A stretch of 64,000 bases of DNA from assembly GCF_018555685.1 (NCBI RefSeq), contig NZ_JAFLWW010000006.1:248001-312000 (forward strand), read 5' to 3'. Each line of letters begins with the position of its first letter. The first letter of the stretch is position 1. The stretch is from Aminobacter anthyllidis. GTDB lineage: Bacteria > Pseudomonadota > Alphaproteobacteria > Rhizobiales > Rhizobiaceae. A program made the translations under genes and the position numbers. The notes beneath the pieces are model-generated. The model did not search any database and had not been told where the DNA came from. It saw only the letters and a program-made list of their open reading frames with translations. Shown here piece by piece: positions 1 to 15,104 of this stretch.

Positions 1-998
1 TTGACCACCAGGATGCGGTCGAGGAACGCTTCGTTGTTGCGGTTGCTCTTGAACTGCAGCCATTCCGACTCGTTGGAGTGCGCAAGAACGATGCCCTGAT
101 AAGGGAAGGCGCCAAAGCTCTCGGTGCCGTTGTAGTTGCTTTCCTGGGTAGCCGTCAGCAGTGGGTGCAGCACCTTGATCGGCGCCTTGAACATTTCGAC
201 GAATTCGAGAAGCCCTTGCGTCGTTCGGTTCAGTCCGCCGCTGTAGGAGTAAGCGTCGGGATCGGCCTGGCTGAAATTTTCCAGCTTGCGGATGTCGACC
301 TTGCCGACGAGCGCCGACACGTCCTGGTTGTTTTCGTCGCCGGGCTCGGTCTTGGCTATGCCGATTTGGCGCAGCCGCGACGGCATCAGCTTGACGACAC
401 TGAACTTCGAAACGTCGCCGTTGATTTCTTCGAGCCGCTTGGCAGCCCAAGGCGAGATCAGGCCGGTTAGCCGGCGCCGGGCGATGCCATATTTGTCTTC
501 GAGCAGGTCGGCCATGCGCTCGGGATGGAACAGGCCAAGGGGTGATTCGAAAACCGGGCTGAGCTGGCCGCCGATCTTGAGCGTGTAGATCGGCCGCTCT
601 TCCATCAGCTTCTTCAGTCGCTCGGCGAGCGACGACTTGCCGCCGCCGACGGGGCCGAGCAGGTAGAGAATCTGCTTGCGCTCCTCAAGCCCCTGGGCGG
701 CATAGCGGAAGTACCCAACGATGCGCTCGATGGTGTCTTCCATGCCGTAGAATTCGGCAAATGCCGGATAAAGCTTGATTGTTCGGTTGGCAAAGATGCG
801 CCCGAGGCGGGCGTCCGCGCTGGTGTCGATCAGGGTGGGGGCGCCGATGGCGTCCACCATTCGCTCAGCCGCAGTCGCGTACATCGCTGGCTGGTCGCGG
901 CAGGCGAGCAGATATTGCTGTAGGCTCATCTCCTCGGTGGTCTGACTTCCGTATATTTCCGAGAAGAGATTGAAGACGTCGGATTCACGTGTTTGCAT
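1..998 (-). CDS. prkA: PrkA-family serine protein kinase, N-terminal part (runs off left edge)
   Basis: The minus-strand frame encodes about 332 residues before the window edge and matches the AAA+ half of PrkA (YeaG), a cytoplasmic stress-associated serine kinase of usually about 645 residues. It begins MQTRESDVFNLFSEIYG, the usual PrkA opening, followed by EMSLQQYLLACRD and MYATAAERMVDAIG. A P-loop, GPVGGGKSSLAERL, lies near residue 115, and the family stretch SYSGGLNRTTQGLLEFVEMF is further on. The ATG at 998 is preceded by GAGGGTG on the minus strand. The partners usually found after prkA (a YeaH-like protein and a SpoVR homologue) would lie left of the window. Identity is confident; the C-terminal kinase half cannot be seen. 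Confidence 0.93.
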   Translation of the reverse strand, partial: MQTRESDVFNLFSEIYGSQTTEEMSLQQYLLACRDQPAMYATAAERMVDAIGAPTLIDTSADARLGRIFANRTIKLYPAFAEFYGMEDTIERIVGYFRYAAQGLEERKQILYLLGPVGGGKSSLAERLKKLMEERPIYTLKIGGQLSPVFESPLGLFHPERMADLLEDKYGIARRRLTGLISPWAAKRLEEINGDVSKFSVVKLMPSRLRQIGIAKTEPGDENNQDVSALVGKVDIRKLENFSQADPDAYSYSGGLNRTTQGLLEFVEMFKAPIKVLHPLLTATQESNYNGTESFGAFPYQGIVLAHSNESEWLQFKSNRNNEAFLDRILVV

Positions 999-1401
999 GG
1001 CACCCTCACAATGCCGAAGTCGGTGGGAGTGTAACACCACTTCGACCTTTTGCCTTCATCTCAACTTCCCTGAACAATCAAAGTTCCGCACAGAATCTCG
1101 TGATTGAAGATTTAGTTTGCATGCATGGAATTGTGGCGCGGCGCGGCCTTCGATTTGCCGTGGCCTGCACCTGATTTCACGGGCCTGCGACACGGCTTTG
1201 CCCTCAACTTTCGGCTGCATCGGGATGCATCCTGTGGAACACACGGCTGCCGCAAGCGACAAGTTTCGCGCCGGCCGCCGCGGCAATTTTTCTGGCTCAA
1301 AAACCCATGCGCGGAACGGCGGGTACTCGACGCTTTGGCCCGCGCCCGGCTATGAACGCTGACCGCATGGGCGGAACATTTTGCATGGAAGGATGGCTGT
1401 C
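999..1401. other. Divergent intergenic region between prkA and the OsmC gene
   Basis: About 400 bases separate two divergently transcribed genes, so both promoters should lie here. I see no promoter hexamers, operator or RNA structure convincing enough to call, and the short ORFs here look like chance frames. Confidence 0.4.
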
Positions 1402-1830
1402 ATGAAGGCACGCATCAAATGGGTTGAGGATCGCACCTTCGTTGGCGAGTCCGGCAGCGGGCACAAGATCGTTCTCGGAACATCCAAGGAGCCGGGCGGC
1501 CAGACGCCAGGCCCGAGCCCGATGGAGCTGATGCTGATCGGCGCCGGCGGCTGCTCGGCTTACGATGTCGTCCACATCCTGGAGAAGGGCCGCGAGGCGA
1601 TCGAGGATTGCACCGTCGAACTCGATGCCGACCGCGCCGAGACCGATCCCAAGGTGTTCACCCGCATCCACATGCATTTCGTGGTCAAGGGGCGGGGTCT
1701 TGCGCCAGCCAAGGTCGAGCGCGCCGTCAGCCTGTCGATCGAGAAATACTGTTCGGCCTCGGCCATGCTCGCCAAGTCGGCCGTGCTGACCCATGACTTC
1801 GAAGTCGTCGACACCACGACGGCAAGCTGA
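1402..1830 (+). CDS. OsmC-family peroxiredoxin-like protein
   Basis: A 142-residue protein of the OsmC/Ohr superfamily, small cytoplasmic thiol peroxidases acting on organic hydroperoxides. The two family cysteines are visible, one in GAGGCSAYDVVHIL and one in EKYCSASAMLAKSA, with the usual spacing of about 60 residues. The segment PGPSPMELMLIGAGG is also typical. I chose ATG 1402 because GGAAGG lies 9 bases upstream and MKARIKWVE is a common OsmC start; an ATG at 1393 is too close to that site. It looks monocistronic. The exact subfamily (OsmC, Ohr or YhfA-like) is not settled; the compact form fits YhfA-like best. Confidence 0.88.
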   Translation: MKARIKWVEDRTFVGESGSGHKIVLGTSKEPGGQTPGPSPMELMLIGAGGCSAYDVVHILEKGREAIEDCTVELDADRAETDPKVFTRIHMHFVVKGRGLAPAKVERAVSLSIEKYCSASAMLAKSAVLTHDFEVVDTTTAS

Positions 1831-1963
1831 CGTCTAGCACTGGCGCTCCGTACAGGGGCGCCAGAAGCTCAAGCAGGGATGCGAGCAATTGACGCCATTG
1901 CGAGCAATTGCGCATTTTCGAAAACCCTGCGAAACTGCCGGGATCAAGCATGAGGCGTGACGC

Positions 1964-2914
1964 ATGAGTTCCCGGCAGGAAACCCCAAGGCTCGACGAGG
2001 CCGCCCGAGCGGGCTGGCTTTATTATGTCGCCGGAAATACTCAGGACCAGATCGCAACGAAGCTCGGGGTCTCGCGCCAGACCGCGCAGCGGCTGGTGTC
2101 GCTCGCCATGTCCGAGGGCCTGATCAAGGTGCGCGTCGACCACCCGATCGCGAGCTGCCTCGACCTTGCCGCCCGGTTGCGCTCGCGCTTCGCACTCGAC
2201 CTCGTCGAGGTCACGCCCAGCGATCCGGATTCGTCTTCGACGACGATCGGTATCGCCCAGGCCGCCGCTGCCGAGATCGAGAAGTGGCTGCGTTCGGCCG
2301 AACCGATCGTCATGGCGATCGGTACTGGCCGCACGCTCAAGGCGGCAATCGAGCAGCTGCCGCCGATGGAGTGTCCGCACCACAAGGTGGTTTCGCTGAC
2401 CGGCAACATTTCGCCCGATGGTTCGGCGGCGTTCTACAACGTCATCTTCACCATGGCCGACACCATCAAGGCGCGCAGCTTTCCCATGCCTTTGCCGGCA
2501 ATTGCCTCGTCGTCGGAGGAGCGGCGCATGCTGCATAGCCAGCCGCTGATCCAGCCGACTCTGGCGCTCGCCGCCCAGGCCGACGTTACCTTTGTCGGCG
2601 TCGGCGACATGGGTCCGCAGGCGCCGCTCTACGAGGACGGCTTCATCACCGAAGCTGAACTCAAGGCGCTGCAGAAGGCAGGTGCCGTCGGCGAAATCGT
2701 CGGCTGGGCCTTCGACCGGGACGGCAAGCTGATCGAGGGCATCACCAACGACCGCGTCGCCTCCGCCCCTTTGCCGTCGCGCGAACGCTCGCTGGTGGTC
2801 GCGCTTGCCATGGGCGAGCGCAAGCTGCCCGGCATTCTGGCCGCCGTCACCCGGCGTCTCGTCAACGGACTGATCACCGACGAACGTACCGCGGCCGCGC
2901 TTCTGGCCGGTTGA
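1964..2914 (+). CDS. SorC-family sugar-binding transcriptional regulator of the polyol operon
   Basis: A 316-residue protein with an N-terminal helix-turn-helix (about residues 15-60, YVAGNTQDQIATKLGVSRQT) and a C-terminal SorC/DeoR-type effector domain containing GTGRTLKAAIEQL and VGVGDM. Such regulators bind phosphorylated or free sugars and control adjacent catabolic operons. It stands immediately upstream of, and in the same direction as, smoEFGK-smoS-mtlK, so it is probably the local polyol-responsive regulator. The start at 1964 follows GAGGCGTGACGC. Whether it represses or activates cannot be read from the sequence, but the inverted repeat inside the smoE promoter is a natural operator candidate. 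Confidence 0.88.
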   Translation: MSSRQETPRLDEAARAGWLYYVAGNTQDQIATKLGVSRQTAQRLVSLAMSEGLIKVRVDHPIASCLDLAARLRSRFALDLVEVTPSDPDSSSTTIGIAQAAAAEIEKWLRSAEPIVMAIGTGRTLKAAIEQLPPMECPHHKVVSLTGNISPDGSAAFYNVIFTMADTIKARSFPMPLPAIASSSEERRMLHSQPLIQPTLALAAQADVTFVGVGDMGPQAPLYEDGFITEAELKALQKAGAVGEIVGWAFDRDGKLIEGITNDRVASAPLPSRERSLVVALAMGERKLPGILAAVTRRLVNGLITDERTAAALLAG

Positions 2915-3042
2915 AGCAAAGCTTCGGCAAGCTGTCGACTGCTGCGTAGGCGCTGGCGCACGCGCCCTCGGATTCTCACATTCAGAACCAAGGTCTCGCC
3001 GGCTCTCCGGCAGGCCCCGTCTGCGCGCGCCGAGATTCCTGC

Positions 3043-3070
3043 TTGACATAAATCACGTCAGATGAATAAT
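3043..3070 (+). promoter_or_regulatory. Promoter of the polyol operon with overlapping inverted repeat
   Basis: TTGACA (3043-3048) and AATAAT (3065-3070) are separated by 16 bases, a good housekeeping-sigma match 47 bases before the smoE start. The spacer carries an imperfect inverted repeat with TGAC at 3044-3047 and GTCA at 3057-3060, which would place a bound regulator directly on the promoter. Operator function for the upstream SorC-family protein is inferred. Confidence 0.6.
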
Positions 3071-3117
3071 TGCCCACAGCCGAGGCAAATGCTCACTTTG
3101 GCTTTTGGGAGGAATTG

Positions 3118-4428
<1,311 letters not shown>

Positions 4429-4520
4429 GCAGATCCTCCCTGCCTGGCCGTCCGGTCTCCCAGTCCGGACGGCCCCTTTCAGGCCTGAAACCTCATCTGC
4501 TCGAACGCGGGGTGACCGCC

Positions 4521-5393
4521 ATGGCTACTCGACAGACCAGTACGCTGGCGCGCTTCATGATGGCGCCCTCGGTGATCCTGCTCTTCATCTGGATGATCGT
4601 GCCGCTGGCGATGACCCTGTGGTTCTCGTTCCAGAACTACAACCTGCTCAATCCGGGCAATGTCAGCTTCGCCGGGCTGTTCAACTACAAGTTCTTCTAC
4701 ACCGACCCGGCCTTCTTCCAGTCGATCTGGAACACGCTGGTGCTGGTCGTCGGCGTGCTGCTGATCACGGTCATAGGCGGCATCGCGCTGGCGCTGCTGC
4801 TCGACCAGCCGATGTTCGGCCAGGGCATCGTCCGCATCCTGGTGATCTCGCCGTTCTTCGTCATGCCTCCGGTTGCGGCACTGGTGTGGAAGAACATGAT
4901 CATGCACCCCGGCTACGGCGTGTTCGCCGACATCGCCAAGTTCTTTGGCGCCCAGCCGGTCGACTGGTTCGCGCAGTACCCGCTGTTTTCGATCATCATC
5001 ATCGTCGCCTGGCAGTGGCTGCCCTTCGCCACGCTGATCCTGCTCACCGCGCTGCAGTCGCTCGACGGCGAGCAGAAGGAAGCCGCCGAGATGGACGGCG
5101 CGGGCTTCGTCAGCCGCTTCATCTATCTGACTGTCCCGCATATTTCGCGCGCAGTAACAGTGGTCATCCTGATCCAGACCATCTTCCTGCTCGGCGTCTA
5201 TGCGGAGATCCTGGTCACCACCAATGGCGGTCCGGGCTACGCCTCGACCAACCTGCCGTTCCTGATCTACCGCACTGCACTTCTTGGCTACGACGTCGGC
5301 GGCGCTTCGGCCGGCGGCATCATCGCGGTCATCCTGGCCAACATCGTCGCCTTCTTCCTGATGCGCGCCGTTGGCAAGAACCTGGACAAGTGA
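4521..5393 (+). CDS. smoF: Polyol ABC transporter permease (SmoF-like)
   Basis: A 290-residue inner-membrane permease of the MalF/UgpA type with about six hydrophobic segments, starting with FMMAPSVILLFIWMIVPLAM. The EAA loop that docks the ATPase is seen as EAAEMDGAGFVSRFIYLTVP. I placed the start at ATG 4521, with GGGGTG about 7 bases upstream; a GTG at 4512 is possible. It pairs with the next gene to form the heterodimeric channel of the polyol importer. Confidence 0.9.
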   Translation: MATRQTSTLARFMMAPSVILLFIWMIVPLAMTLWFSFQNYNLLNPGNVSFAGLFNYKFFYTDPAFFQSIWNTLVLVVGVLLITVIGGIALALLLDQPMFGQGIVRILVISPFFVMPPVAALVWKNMIMHPGYGVFADIAKFFGAQPVDWFAQYPLFSIIIIVAWQWLPFATLILLTALQSLDGEQKEAAEMDGAGFVSRFIYLTVPHISRAVTVVILIQTIFLLGVYAEILVTTNGGPGYASTNLPFLIYRTALLGYDVGGASAGGIIAVILANIVAFFLMRAVGKNLDK

Positions 5394-5403
5394 GGAGGAA
5401 CCG

Positions 5404-6228
5404 ATGGCACGCGCAGTTTCGACAAGACGCAAGATCGGCTTCACCGTGGCAGCCTGGGTGGTTGCCATGCTGATCTTCTTCCCGATCCTCTACACCATCA
5501 TCACCAGCTTCAAGTCCGAGACGGAGGCGATCGCCGGCTTCAGCCTCATCCCGTCGGGCACGCTGGAGAGCTATGCCGAGGTCCAGGCGCAGAGCAACTA
5601 TTTCAAGTTCTTCCTGAACTCGGTGATCATCGCGGTCGGCTCGACAATCCTCGCGCTGGTCGTCGCCGTGCCCGCCGCCTGGTCGATGGCGTTTTCGCCG
5701 ACCAAGCGGACCAAGGACATCCTGATGTGGATGCTCTCCACCAAGATGATGCCGGCGGTGGCGGTGCTGGTGCCGATCTACCTGATCTTCCGCGACACGC
5801 ATCTGCTCGATACGCGCATTGGCCTCACCGTCATGCTGATGCTGATCAACCTGCCGATCGTGGTGTGGATGCTCTACACCTACTTCCGCGAGATTCCGGG
5901 CGAGATCCTGGAGGCCGCGCGCATGGACGGCGCCACGCTTTGGGGCGAGATCGTCTATGTGCTGACGCCGATGGCGGTGCCCGGCATCGCCTCGACCATG
6001 CTGCTCAACATCATCCTGGCGTGGAACGAGGCGTTCTGGACCATCCGCCTGACCACCACCAACGCCGCGCCGCTGACCGCCTTCATCGCGTCCTTCTCCA
6101 GCCCGCAAGGCCTGTTCTGGGCGAAGCTTTCGGCGGCCTCGACACTGGCCATCGCACCAATCCTGATCATGGGCTGGTTCTCCCAGCGCCAACTCGTCCG
6201 CGGCCTGACTTTCGGCGCCGTGAAGTAG
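5404..6228 (+). CDS. smoG: Polyol ABC transporter permease (SmoG-like)
   Basis: A 274-residue MalG-type permease. The EAA loop reads [20 protein letters not shown], and several transmembrane helices are evident, the first around [20 protein letters not shown]. The start follows a strong GAGGAGGAA site 10 bases after the smoF stop, consistent with co-translation. Together with SmoF it forms the membrane pore energised by SmoK. Confidence 0.92.
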   Translation: MARAVSTRRKIGFTVAAWVVAMLIFFPILYTIITSFKSETEAIAGFSLIPSGTLESYAEVQAQSNYFKFFLNSVIIAVGSTILALVVAVPAAWSMAFSPTKRTKDILMWMLSTKMMPAVAVLVPIYLIFRDTHLLDTRIGLTVMLMLINLPIVVWMLYTYFREIPGEILEAARMDGATLWGEIVYVLTPMAVPGIASTMLLNIILAWNEAFWTIRLTTTNAAPLTAFIASFSSPQGLFWAKLSAASTLAIAPILIMGWFSQRQLVRGLTFGAVK

Positions 6229-6248
6229 TCGACCCCGGGGAGGAAACC

Positions 6249-7243
<995 letters not shown>

Positions 7244-7247
<4 letters not shown>

Positions 7248-8020
7248 GCGCGAGGCTCCAGGGCAAGTCGGCGCTGATCACAGGTGCCGCGCGCGGCATC
7301 GGCCGTACTTTCGCCGAGGCTTATGTCCGCGAGGGAGCCGTGGTTGCCATCGGCGACATAAATCTCGACGCGGCGATGAAGACAGCCGATGAAATCGGCG
7401 CTTCGGCCTATGCCGTCAGCCTCGACGTGACCAACCAGACCTCGATCGAGGCGGCGATCAAGGCCGTGGAACAGAAGACCGGCGGTCTCGACATCCTGGT
7501 CAACAATGCCGCGCTGTTCGATCTCGCGCCGATCGTCGAGATCTGCAGGGCAAGCTACGACAAGCTGTTTGCGGTCAACGTTGCCGGCACGCTGTTCACC
7601 ATGCAGGCCGCCGCCCGCTCGATGGTGGCGCGAGGCAAGGGTGGCCGCATCATCAACATGGCGAGCCAGGCAGGCCGCCGGGGCGAAGCGCTCGTTGCGG
7701 TCTACTGCGCCACCAAGGCGGCCATCATCAGCCTGACCCAGTCGGCCGGGCTGGACCTGATCAAGCACGGCATCAACGTCAATGCCATCGCCCCGGGCGT
7801 CGTCGAAGGCGAGCACTGGCAGCATGTCGACGAGCTGTTCGCCCGATACGAAAACCGGCCGCTGGGCGAGAAAAAGCGCCTTGTCGGCGAAGCGGTTCCT
7901 TATGGCCGCATGGGCACGGCGGAAGACCTTGTCGGCATGGCGATTTTCCTCGCCGGGCCGGAGAGCCAGTACGTCGTCGCCCAGACCTACAACGTCGATG
8001 GCGGCAACTGGATGAGTTGA
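7244..8020 (+). CDS. smoS: Sorbitol (L-iditol) 2-dehydrogenase, short-chain dehydrogenase (SmoS-like)
   Basis: A 258-residue short-chain dehydrogenase/reductase. The NAD-binding motif ITGAARGIG is at residues 12-20, NNAA lies near 86, and the catalytic pair is in YCATK near residue 153. Family members of this length oxidise D-glucitol to D-fructose, galactitol or related polyols with NAD+. It starts with GTG overlapping the smoK stop (ATGTGA), so it belongs to the operon. Substrate assignment rests on the smo context; galactitol or xylitol activity is also possible. Confidence 0.88.
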
Positions 8021-8029
8021 AGACAGCGC

Positions 8030-8172
8030 TCCTCTCCCCTGAGCTTGTCGAAGGGACGGGAAGAGGATGCCGGCAGGCAGGTGATGGGCAGCGAGAACCT
8101 TCGAGATTTCGCTCCGCCCTTCATCCGGCCCTTCGGGCCACCTTCTGCCCGTAAACGGGGCGAAGGGGTCGG
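8030..8172. repeat. Rhizobial-type palindromic intergenic repeat (copy 1)
   Basis: The smoS-mtlK gap holds a mosaic of short repeats. The segment AGAGGATGCCGGCAGGCAGG and the following GTGATGGGCAGCG recur almost identically in the nrdA-nrdB gap near 27000. GCTCCGCCCTTCATCCGGCC and a CCCGTAAACGGGG hairpin resemble the arms of rhizobial intergenic mosaic elements. It is transcribed within the operon and could form a stable RNA structure between smoS and mtlK. Confidence 0.6.
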
Positions 8173-8207
8173 GGGCGTCTGCGCCGAACAAGAGAAAGCG
8201 TCGAACC

Positions 8208-9686
<1,479 letters not shown>

Positions 9687-9846
9687 GCCAAGTCTAGGGT
9701 GCCGCTGACCGCTGGAATTGGTCAGGGCGCGCATATAGACTGTGCGTCATGGTTCTGCTCCGCGCACGTCTGCATCGAAGGAAAGTGCCGTCGGTCCGGT
9801 CCGGCGGCTCCCGCGCGACCGGGCTTTCCAGGGCAGTGGCGTCCTG

Positions 9847-11418
9847 ATGGCGGCCTATCTTTGCGCGGTCGACGTCGGCACCGGCAGCGCGCGCGCCGGT
9901 ATCTTCGATACGGGGGGAAGGCTGCTCGGCCGTGCCGAGCACGCAATCGCCATGAACCGCTCGGCATCAGGCCATTGCGAACACGATTCCGAGCAGATCT
10001 GGTCGGCGGTCTGTGCCGCTGTCCGTGATGCCCTTGCCGCCGCGAAGGTCGCGCCCACCGACATCGTCGGCATCAGCTTTGACGCGACATGCTCGACGGT
10101 TTTCCGCGGCAGGTCCGGCGAGCAGGTCAGTGTGTCAGTGGAAGGGGATTCCCGCTGGGACACCATCGTCTGGCTCGACCACCGCGCGCTCGCCGAGGCC
10201 GACGAATGTACTGCCACCCGCCACGAAGTGCTCGGCTATGCCGGCGGGGTGATGTCGCCCGAGATGGCGACGCCCAAGCTTATGTGGGTCAAGCGTCATC
10301 TGCCGCGCAGCTGGGCGCGTACCGGCCAGCTTTTCGACCTTGCCGATTTTCTCGGCCACAAGGCCTGCGGTTCGCTCGCCCGCTCGCAATGCACGCTGAC
10401 CGCCAAATGGACCTATCTCGCCCATGAGCGCGAGGCCTGGCGTCACGATTTCTTCGCGGCCGTCGGCCTCGGCGACATCTTCGATCATGCCGCCTTGCCC
10501 GATCGCGCAAGCCCCGTCGGCGCCGATCTCGGTGCACTTACCCCGGCAGCAGCCGAGGCGCTCGGCCTCACCACCGCATGCCGTGTCGGGGCCGGCATGA
10601 TCGACGCGTTTGCGGGCGCCATCGGCGTCATCGGCGGCCTGCCCGGCATCGAACGCCATCTGGCGCTGATCGCCGGAACCTCGAGCTGCGTCATGGCGAT
10701 GTCGTCCGAACCACGTGCATTCGCCGGAGTCTGGGGGCCGTATTTTGGCGCAGCGCTGCCCGATCTCTGGCTGAGCGAAGGCGGCCAGTCGGCGACGGGC
10801 GCGCTGCTCGACCACATTATCCGCTGGCATGGCGCCGGCGGCGAGCCTGACGTGGCCATGCACCGGCGCATCACCGAACGCATCATGCAACTGCGCGGCA
10901 TCGAGGGCCTCGACCTCGCCGGGCGTCTCCATGTGCTGCCCGACTTCCACGGCAACCGCTCGCCGCTCGCCGATCCGCATGCGCTGGGCGTGATCAGCGG
11001 ACTGACACTCGATTCATCCTTCGACAGCCTGTGCCGGCTCTACTGGCGTACGGCAGTCGCCATCGCACTCGGCCTTCGCCATGTGCTCGATGCGCTCAAC
11101 GCCAATGGCTACGGCATCGACACGCTGCACGTCACCGGCGGCCACACCCGCAATCCGCTGCTGATGGAACTTTATCCCGACGCCACCGGCTGCACTGTTG
11201 TTGAGCCGCTTGGCGGCGACGCCGTGCTGCTGGGTACGGCCATGGCTGCGGCCTCTGCCGCCGGGCTTTATCCGAGCCTCACCGAGGCCTGTGCCGCGAT
11301 GCGCCAGGAAGGCCGCGCGCGCCAGCCCAATCCATCGGCGCGTCCACGCTTCGACCGCGACTATCGCGTGTTCCTCGAAATGCACCGCCAGCGCAAGGCG
11401 CTCGATGACATTATCTGA
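9847..11418 (+). CDS. FGGY-family pentulose kinase (D-ribulokinase/xylulokinase-like)
   Basis: A 523-residue carbohydrate kinase of the FGGY family. The N-terminal phosphate-binding motif is CAVDVGTGSARAGIFDTGG at residues 6-24, followed by GISFDATCSTVF, and the C-terminal ATP-binding region contains LHVTGGHTRNPLLMELY. The subfamily resembles eukaryotic/bacterial FGGY ribulokinases more than AraB or XylB. It would phosphorylate the ketopentose made by polyol dehydrogenases from pentitols such as arabinitol or ribitol, feeding the pentose phosphate pathway. I chose ATG 9847 because the motif begins immediately after it; upstream in-frame sequence looks non-coding. Substrate is not settled. Confidence 0.85.
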   Translation: MAAYLCAVDVGTGSARAGIFDTGGRLLGRAEHAIAMNRSASGHCEHDSEQIWSAVCAAVRDALAAAKVAPTDIVGISFDATCSTVFRGRSGEQVSVSVEGDSRWDTIVWLDHRALAEADECTATRHEVLGYAGGVMSPEMATPKLMWVKRHLPRSWARTGQLFDLADFLGHKACGSLARSQCTLTAKWTYLAHEREAWRHDFFAAVGLGDIFDHAALPDRASPVGADLGALTPAAAEALGLTTACRVGAGMIDAFAGAIGVIGGLPGIERHLALIAGTSSCVMAMSSEPRAFAGVWGPYFGAALPDLWLSEGGQSATGALLDHIIRWHGAGGEPDVAMHRRITERIMQLRGIEGLDLAGRLHVLPDFHGNRSPLADPHALGVISGLTLDSSFDSLCRLYWRTAVAIALGLRHVLDALNANGYGIDTLHVTGGHTRNPLLMELYPDATGCTVVEPLGGDAVLLGTAMAAASAAGLYPSLTEACAAMRQEGRARQPNPSARPRFDRDYRVFLEMHRQRKALDDII

Positions 11419-11482
11419 GCCGGTCACCATATGCCGCTCATTCGAGTGAGGGGCGTCGGTGCAAGCAAATCGGGAAGTTAAG

Positions 11483-12052
11483 ATGGATGAGGTGGTGACC
11501 GCCGACGCGTTGATCGTCGTCGATGTCCAGAACGCGTTCGTATCGGGCGCCGAGGCGGTGCCGGCCCACGCGCGGCTTCTCGCCGCCGTCGCGACGTTGC
11601 TCGTGAATGCGCGTGCCTCGGGCGTGCCCGTCATCTTCATCCAGAACGACGGCCCGGCAGGCGCCGTCGACGAGCCGCATACATCCGGCTGGGAGCTGCA
11701 TTTTCCGCCTCGGCCAGGCGAGCATGTCGTGCGCAAGGAGGTCGACGATGGCTTCGACGGCACTGGCTTGAACGACTTGCTCACGGCATCCGGCGTGCGC
11801 ACCATGGCCATCTGCGGCATGCTGTCGGAGATGTGCCTGGCGGCGACGGCGCGGACTGCGATGGCCATCGGATATGGCGTGATCCTGCCGCACGACGGCC
11901 ACGCCACCTACGACGTGCCGCCGGGCCCCGGCGGGTCCGAGGGTGTTCAGGCGCATCTCGCGGCACGCGCCGCGGAATGGTCGCTCGGCGACGAGGTGGT
12001 CATCGTGCCGAAAGCGAGCGATGTCAGCTTTGCCCGCCGCCAAGCGAGCTAG
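11483..12052 (+). CDS. Isochorismatase-like cysteine hydrolase
   Basis: A 189-residue protein of the isochorismatase/nicotinamidase fold. The catalytic triad is visible: Asp in IVVDVQNAFVSG, Lys in VVRKEVDDGFDGTGL, and Cys in GMLSEMCLAATARTAM with the usual preceding cis-peptide region. Members hydrolyse amide or vinyl-ether bonds (nicotinamide, N-carbamoyl compounds). The ATG at 11483 has GGGAAG upstream; an earlier GTG at 11459 is less likely. It is the last gene of the polyol operon by position. What it hydrolyses is unknown. Confidence 0.85.
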   Translation: MDEVVTADALIVVDVQNAFVSGAEAVPAHARLLAAVATLLVNARASGVPVIFIQNDGPAGAVDEPHTSGWELHFPPRPGEHVVRKEVDDGFDGTGLNDLLTASGVRTMAICGMLSEMCLAATARTAMAIGYGVILPHDGHATYDVPPGPGGSEGVQAHLAARAAEWSLGDEVVIVPKASDVSFARRQAS

Positions 12053-12064
12053 CTGCCCGGAAAT

Positions 12065-12229
12065 TCATTCTGTCTGGTCGTCTTCGGCCGCTGGTCGATC
12101 GCGCCGCCTGATATCGTCGTCCGATTTCTTGTGCTGGGCAGCGGCCGTCTTGCGGATGAAATCGAACCGGTTTTCGTCGGCATCTGCCGGCTTCGGCAGG
12201 GCGTCGGTCTTCTTTGAAAATCTGATCAT
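12065..12229 (-). CDS. Small hypothetical protein (54 residues)
   Basis: A short minus-strand frame encodes a charged protein starting MIRFSKKTDALPKPADADE and ending RPAAEDDQTE. It is rich in Asp, Lys and Arg with no membrane segment. AGGA lies about 12 bases before the ATG, a mediocre site. Its composition looks like a genuine small soluble protein, and it sits between two gene ends where nothing else is coded. I do not recognise a family. Confidence 0.4.
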   Translation of the reverse strand: MIRFSKKTDALPKPADADENRFDFIRKTAAAQHKKSDDDIRRRDRPAAEDDQTE

Positions 12230-12400
12230 GGGGCGAAATCCTATTCTGCTGAAGCCGAGAAGCCCGCCGGGACATGTCCTGGCGGCGGCAGCATTAGTCT
12301 TTCGAGAAGAAAATCATGCTGAGTTCGAAATAGGTGAGGTGCGAAGCTATCCGCGCCGGAGCTGTGTCCCCGGCGCGAACGTAGCGAGTGTCGCCGGATA

Positions 12401-12793
12401 TCAGGCAGCGAGTGCGGTGGCGCAGCCGATGGAAGCGCGCCGGTCGGGAGCGGTCTCGCCCGGCATGGTGGCCCAGCCGCCGGTCTCGACGAACTTCTGC
12501 CTGTCATAGCCGACGGACTTGGCCTTCAGTTCGACCAGCTTTGCCGCGGCATCGGGTGCCGCATTGAATCGCTCGACGCAGATGGTCGAGGCGAGCTGAC
12601 CGCGCGCCACGTCGCCGGCTGTCTGTGCAAGCGTCTGCGAGGTGCCGCCGGTGACCCAGCCGCCCCAGCTGAAGCCGATGATCATCGTGGCGATGGCGGT
12701 GCCGACGCATGTCCAGACAAGTGTTGATTTGGATGGTTGGTAGCTCTCCCAACGTGCGGCGAGGGACTGCTTCTGGTTGCTCTGCATAGCCAT
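12401..12793 (-). CDS. Hypothetical protein with one transmembrane segment
   Basis: A 130-residue protein with a single hydrophobic segment at about residues 24-48 (LVWTCVGTAIATMIIGFSWG) followed by a soluble domain with two cysteines (STICVERF and SIGCATALAA). AAGGAA lies 7 bases before ATG 12793. It resembles conserved hypothetical inner-membrane-anchored proteins of rhizobia; the C-terminal part would be periplasmic if the N-terminus is cytoplasmic. It follows groEL on the same strand. No function is assigned. Confidence 0.65.
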   Translation of the reverse strand: MAMQSNQKQSLAARWESYQPSKSTLVWTCVGTAIATMIIGFSWGGWVTGGTSQTLAQTAGDVARGQLASTICVERFNAAPDAAAKLVELKAKSVGYDRQKFVETGGWATMPGETAPDRRASIGCATALAA

Positions 12794-12863
12794 GGAAACG
12801 TTCCTTGTTGATGGTGGGCAGTCACCATCCAGCCGCTGGGCGGCCGGATGGTTCAGGCTTGGC

Positions 12864-14844
<1,981 letters not shown>

Positions 14845-14898
14845 GAAGAGTCTTTCTGCAGTCGGCGCATAGGGGACCGCATCCCTTATGTACGCCCT

Positions 14899-14925
14899 TT
14901 GGCACTCGAATGACAGGAGTGCCAA
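14899..14925 (-). promoter_or_regulatory. CIRCE operator (HrcA binding site)
   Basis: TTGGCACTC (14899-14907), nine bases, then GAGTGCCAA (14917-14925) form a perfect inverted repeat. It differs from the canonical TTAGCACTC-N9-GAGTGCTAA at one symmetric position. It lies between the predicted promoter and the groES start, the expected place for heat-shock repression by HrcA. Confidence 0.92.
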
Positions 14926-14927
14926 AA

Positions 14928-14956
14928 ATTATTCCGGACGGTGCGAGAGTATTCAA
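14928..14956 (-). promoter_or_regulatory. groESL promoter
   Basis: Read on the minus strand, TTGAAT (14956-14951) and AATAAT (14933-14928) are 17 bases apart, and the CIRCE element begins two bases downstream at the expected transcription start. This is a housekeeping-sigma promoter under HrcA control; no sigma-32 consensus is evident. Confidence 0.65.
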
Positions 14957-15104
14957 AAATAACCAGCACGAGCGGTGGCTTAAAAATCCGATTCCATGAC
15001 AAATAGGCGGGGAATTTGAATTCCGGGCAGAGAAACCTTATTTAAGGCGCAGTGGAATTTTTATTTTCCGCGCACAAAGAGGATTTCAGATATTGGGTGT
15101 AGTC

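Noticed and set aside
1727-3049. 440-residue open frame on the minus strand
   Set aside because: It is antisense to the OsmC and SorC-family genes, both with clear family sequences and ribosome binding sites.
14899-14920. A -24/-12 (RpoN) promoter for groESL
   Set aside because: TGGCAC occurs within the CIRCE arm, but the matching -12 element at the fixed spacing is absent, so NifA/RpoN control is not supported.
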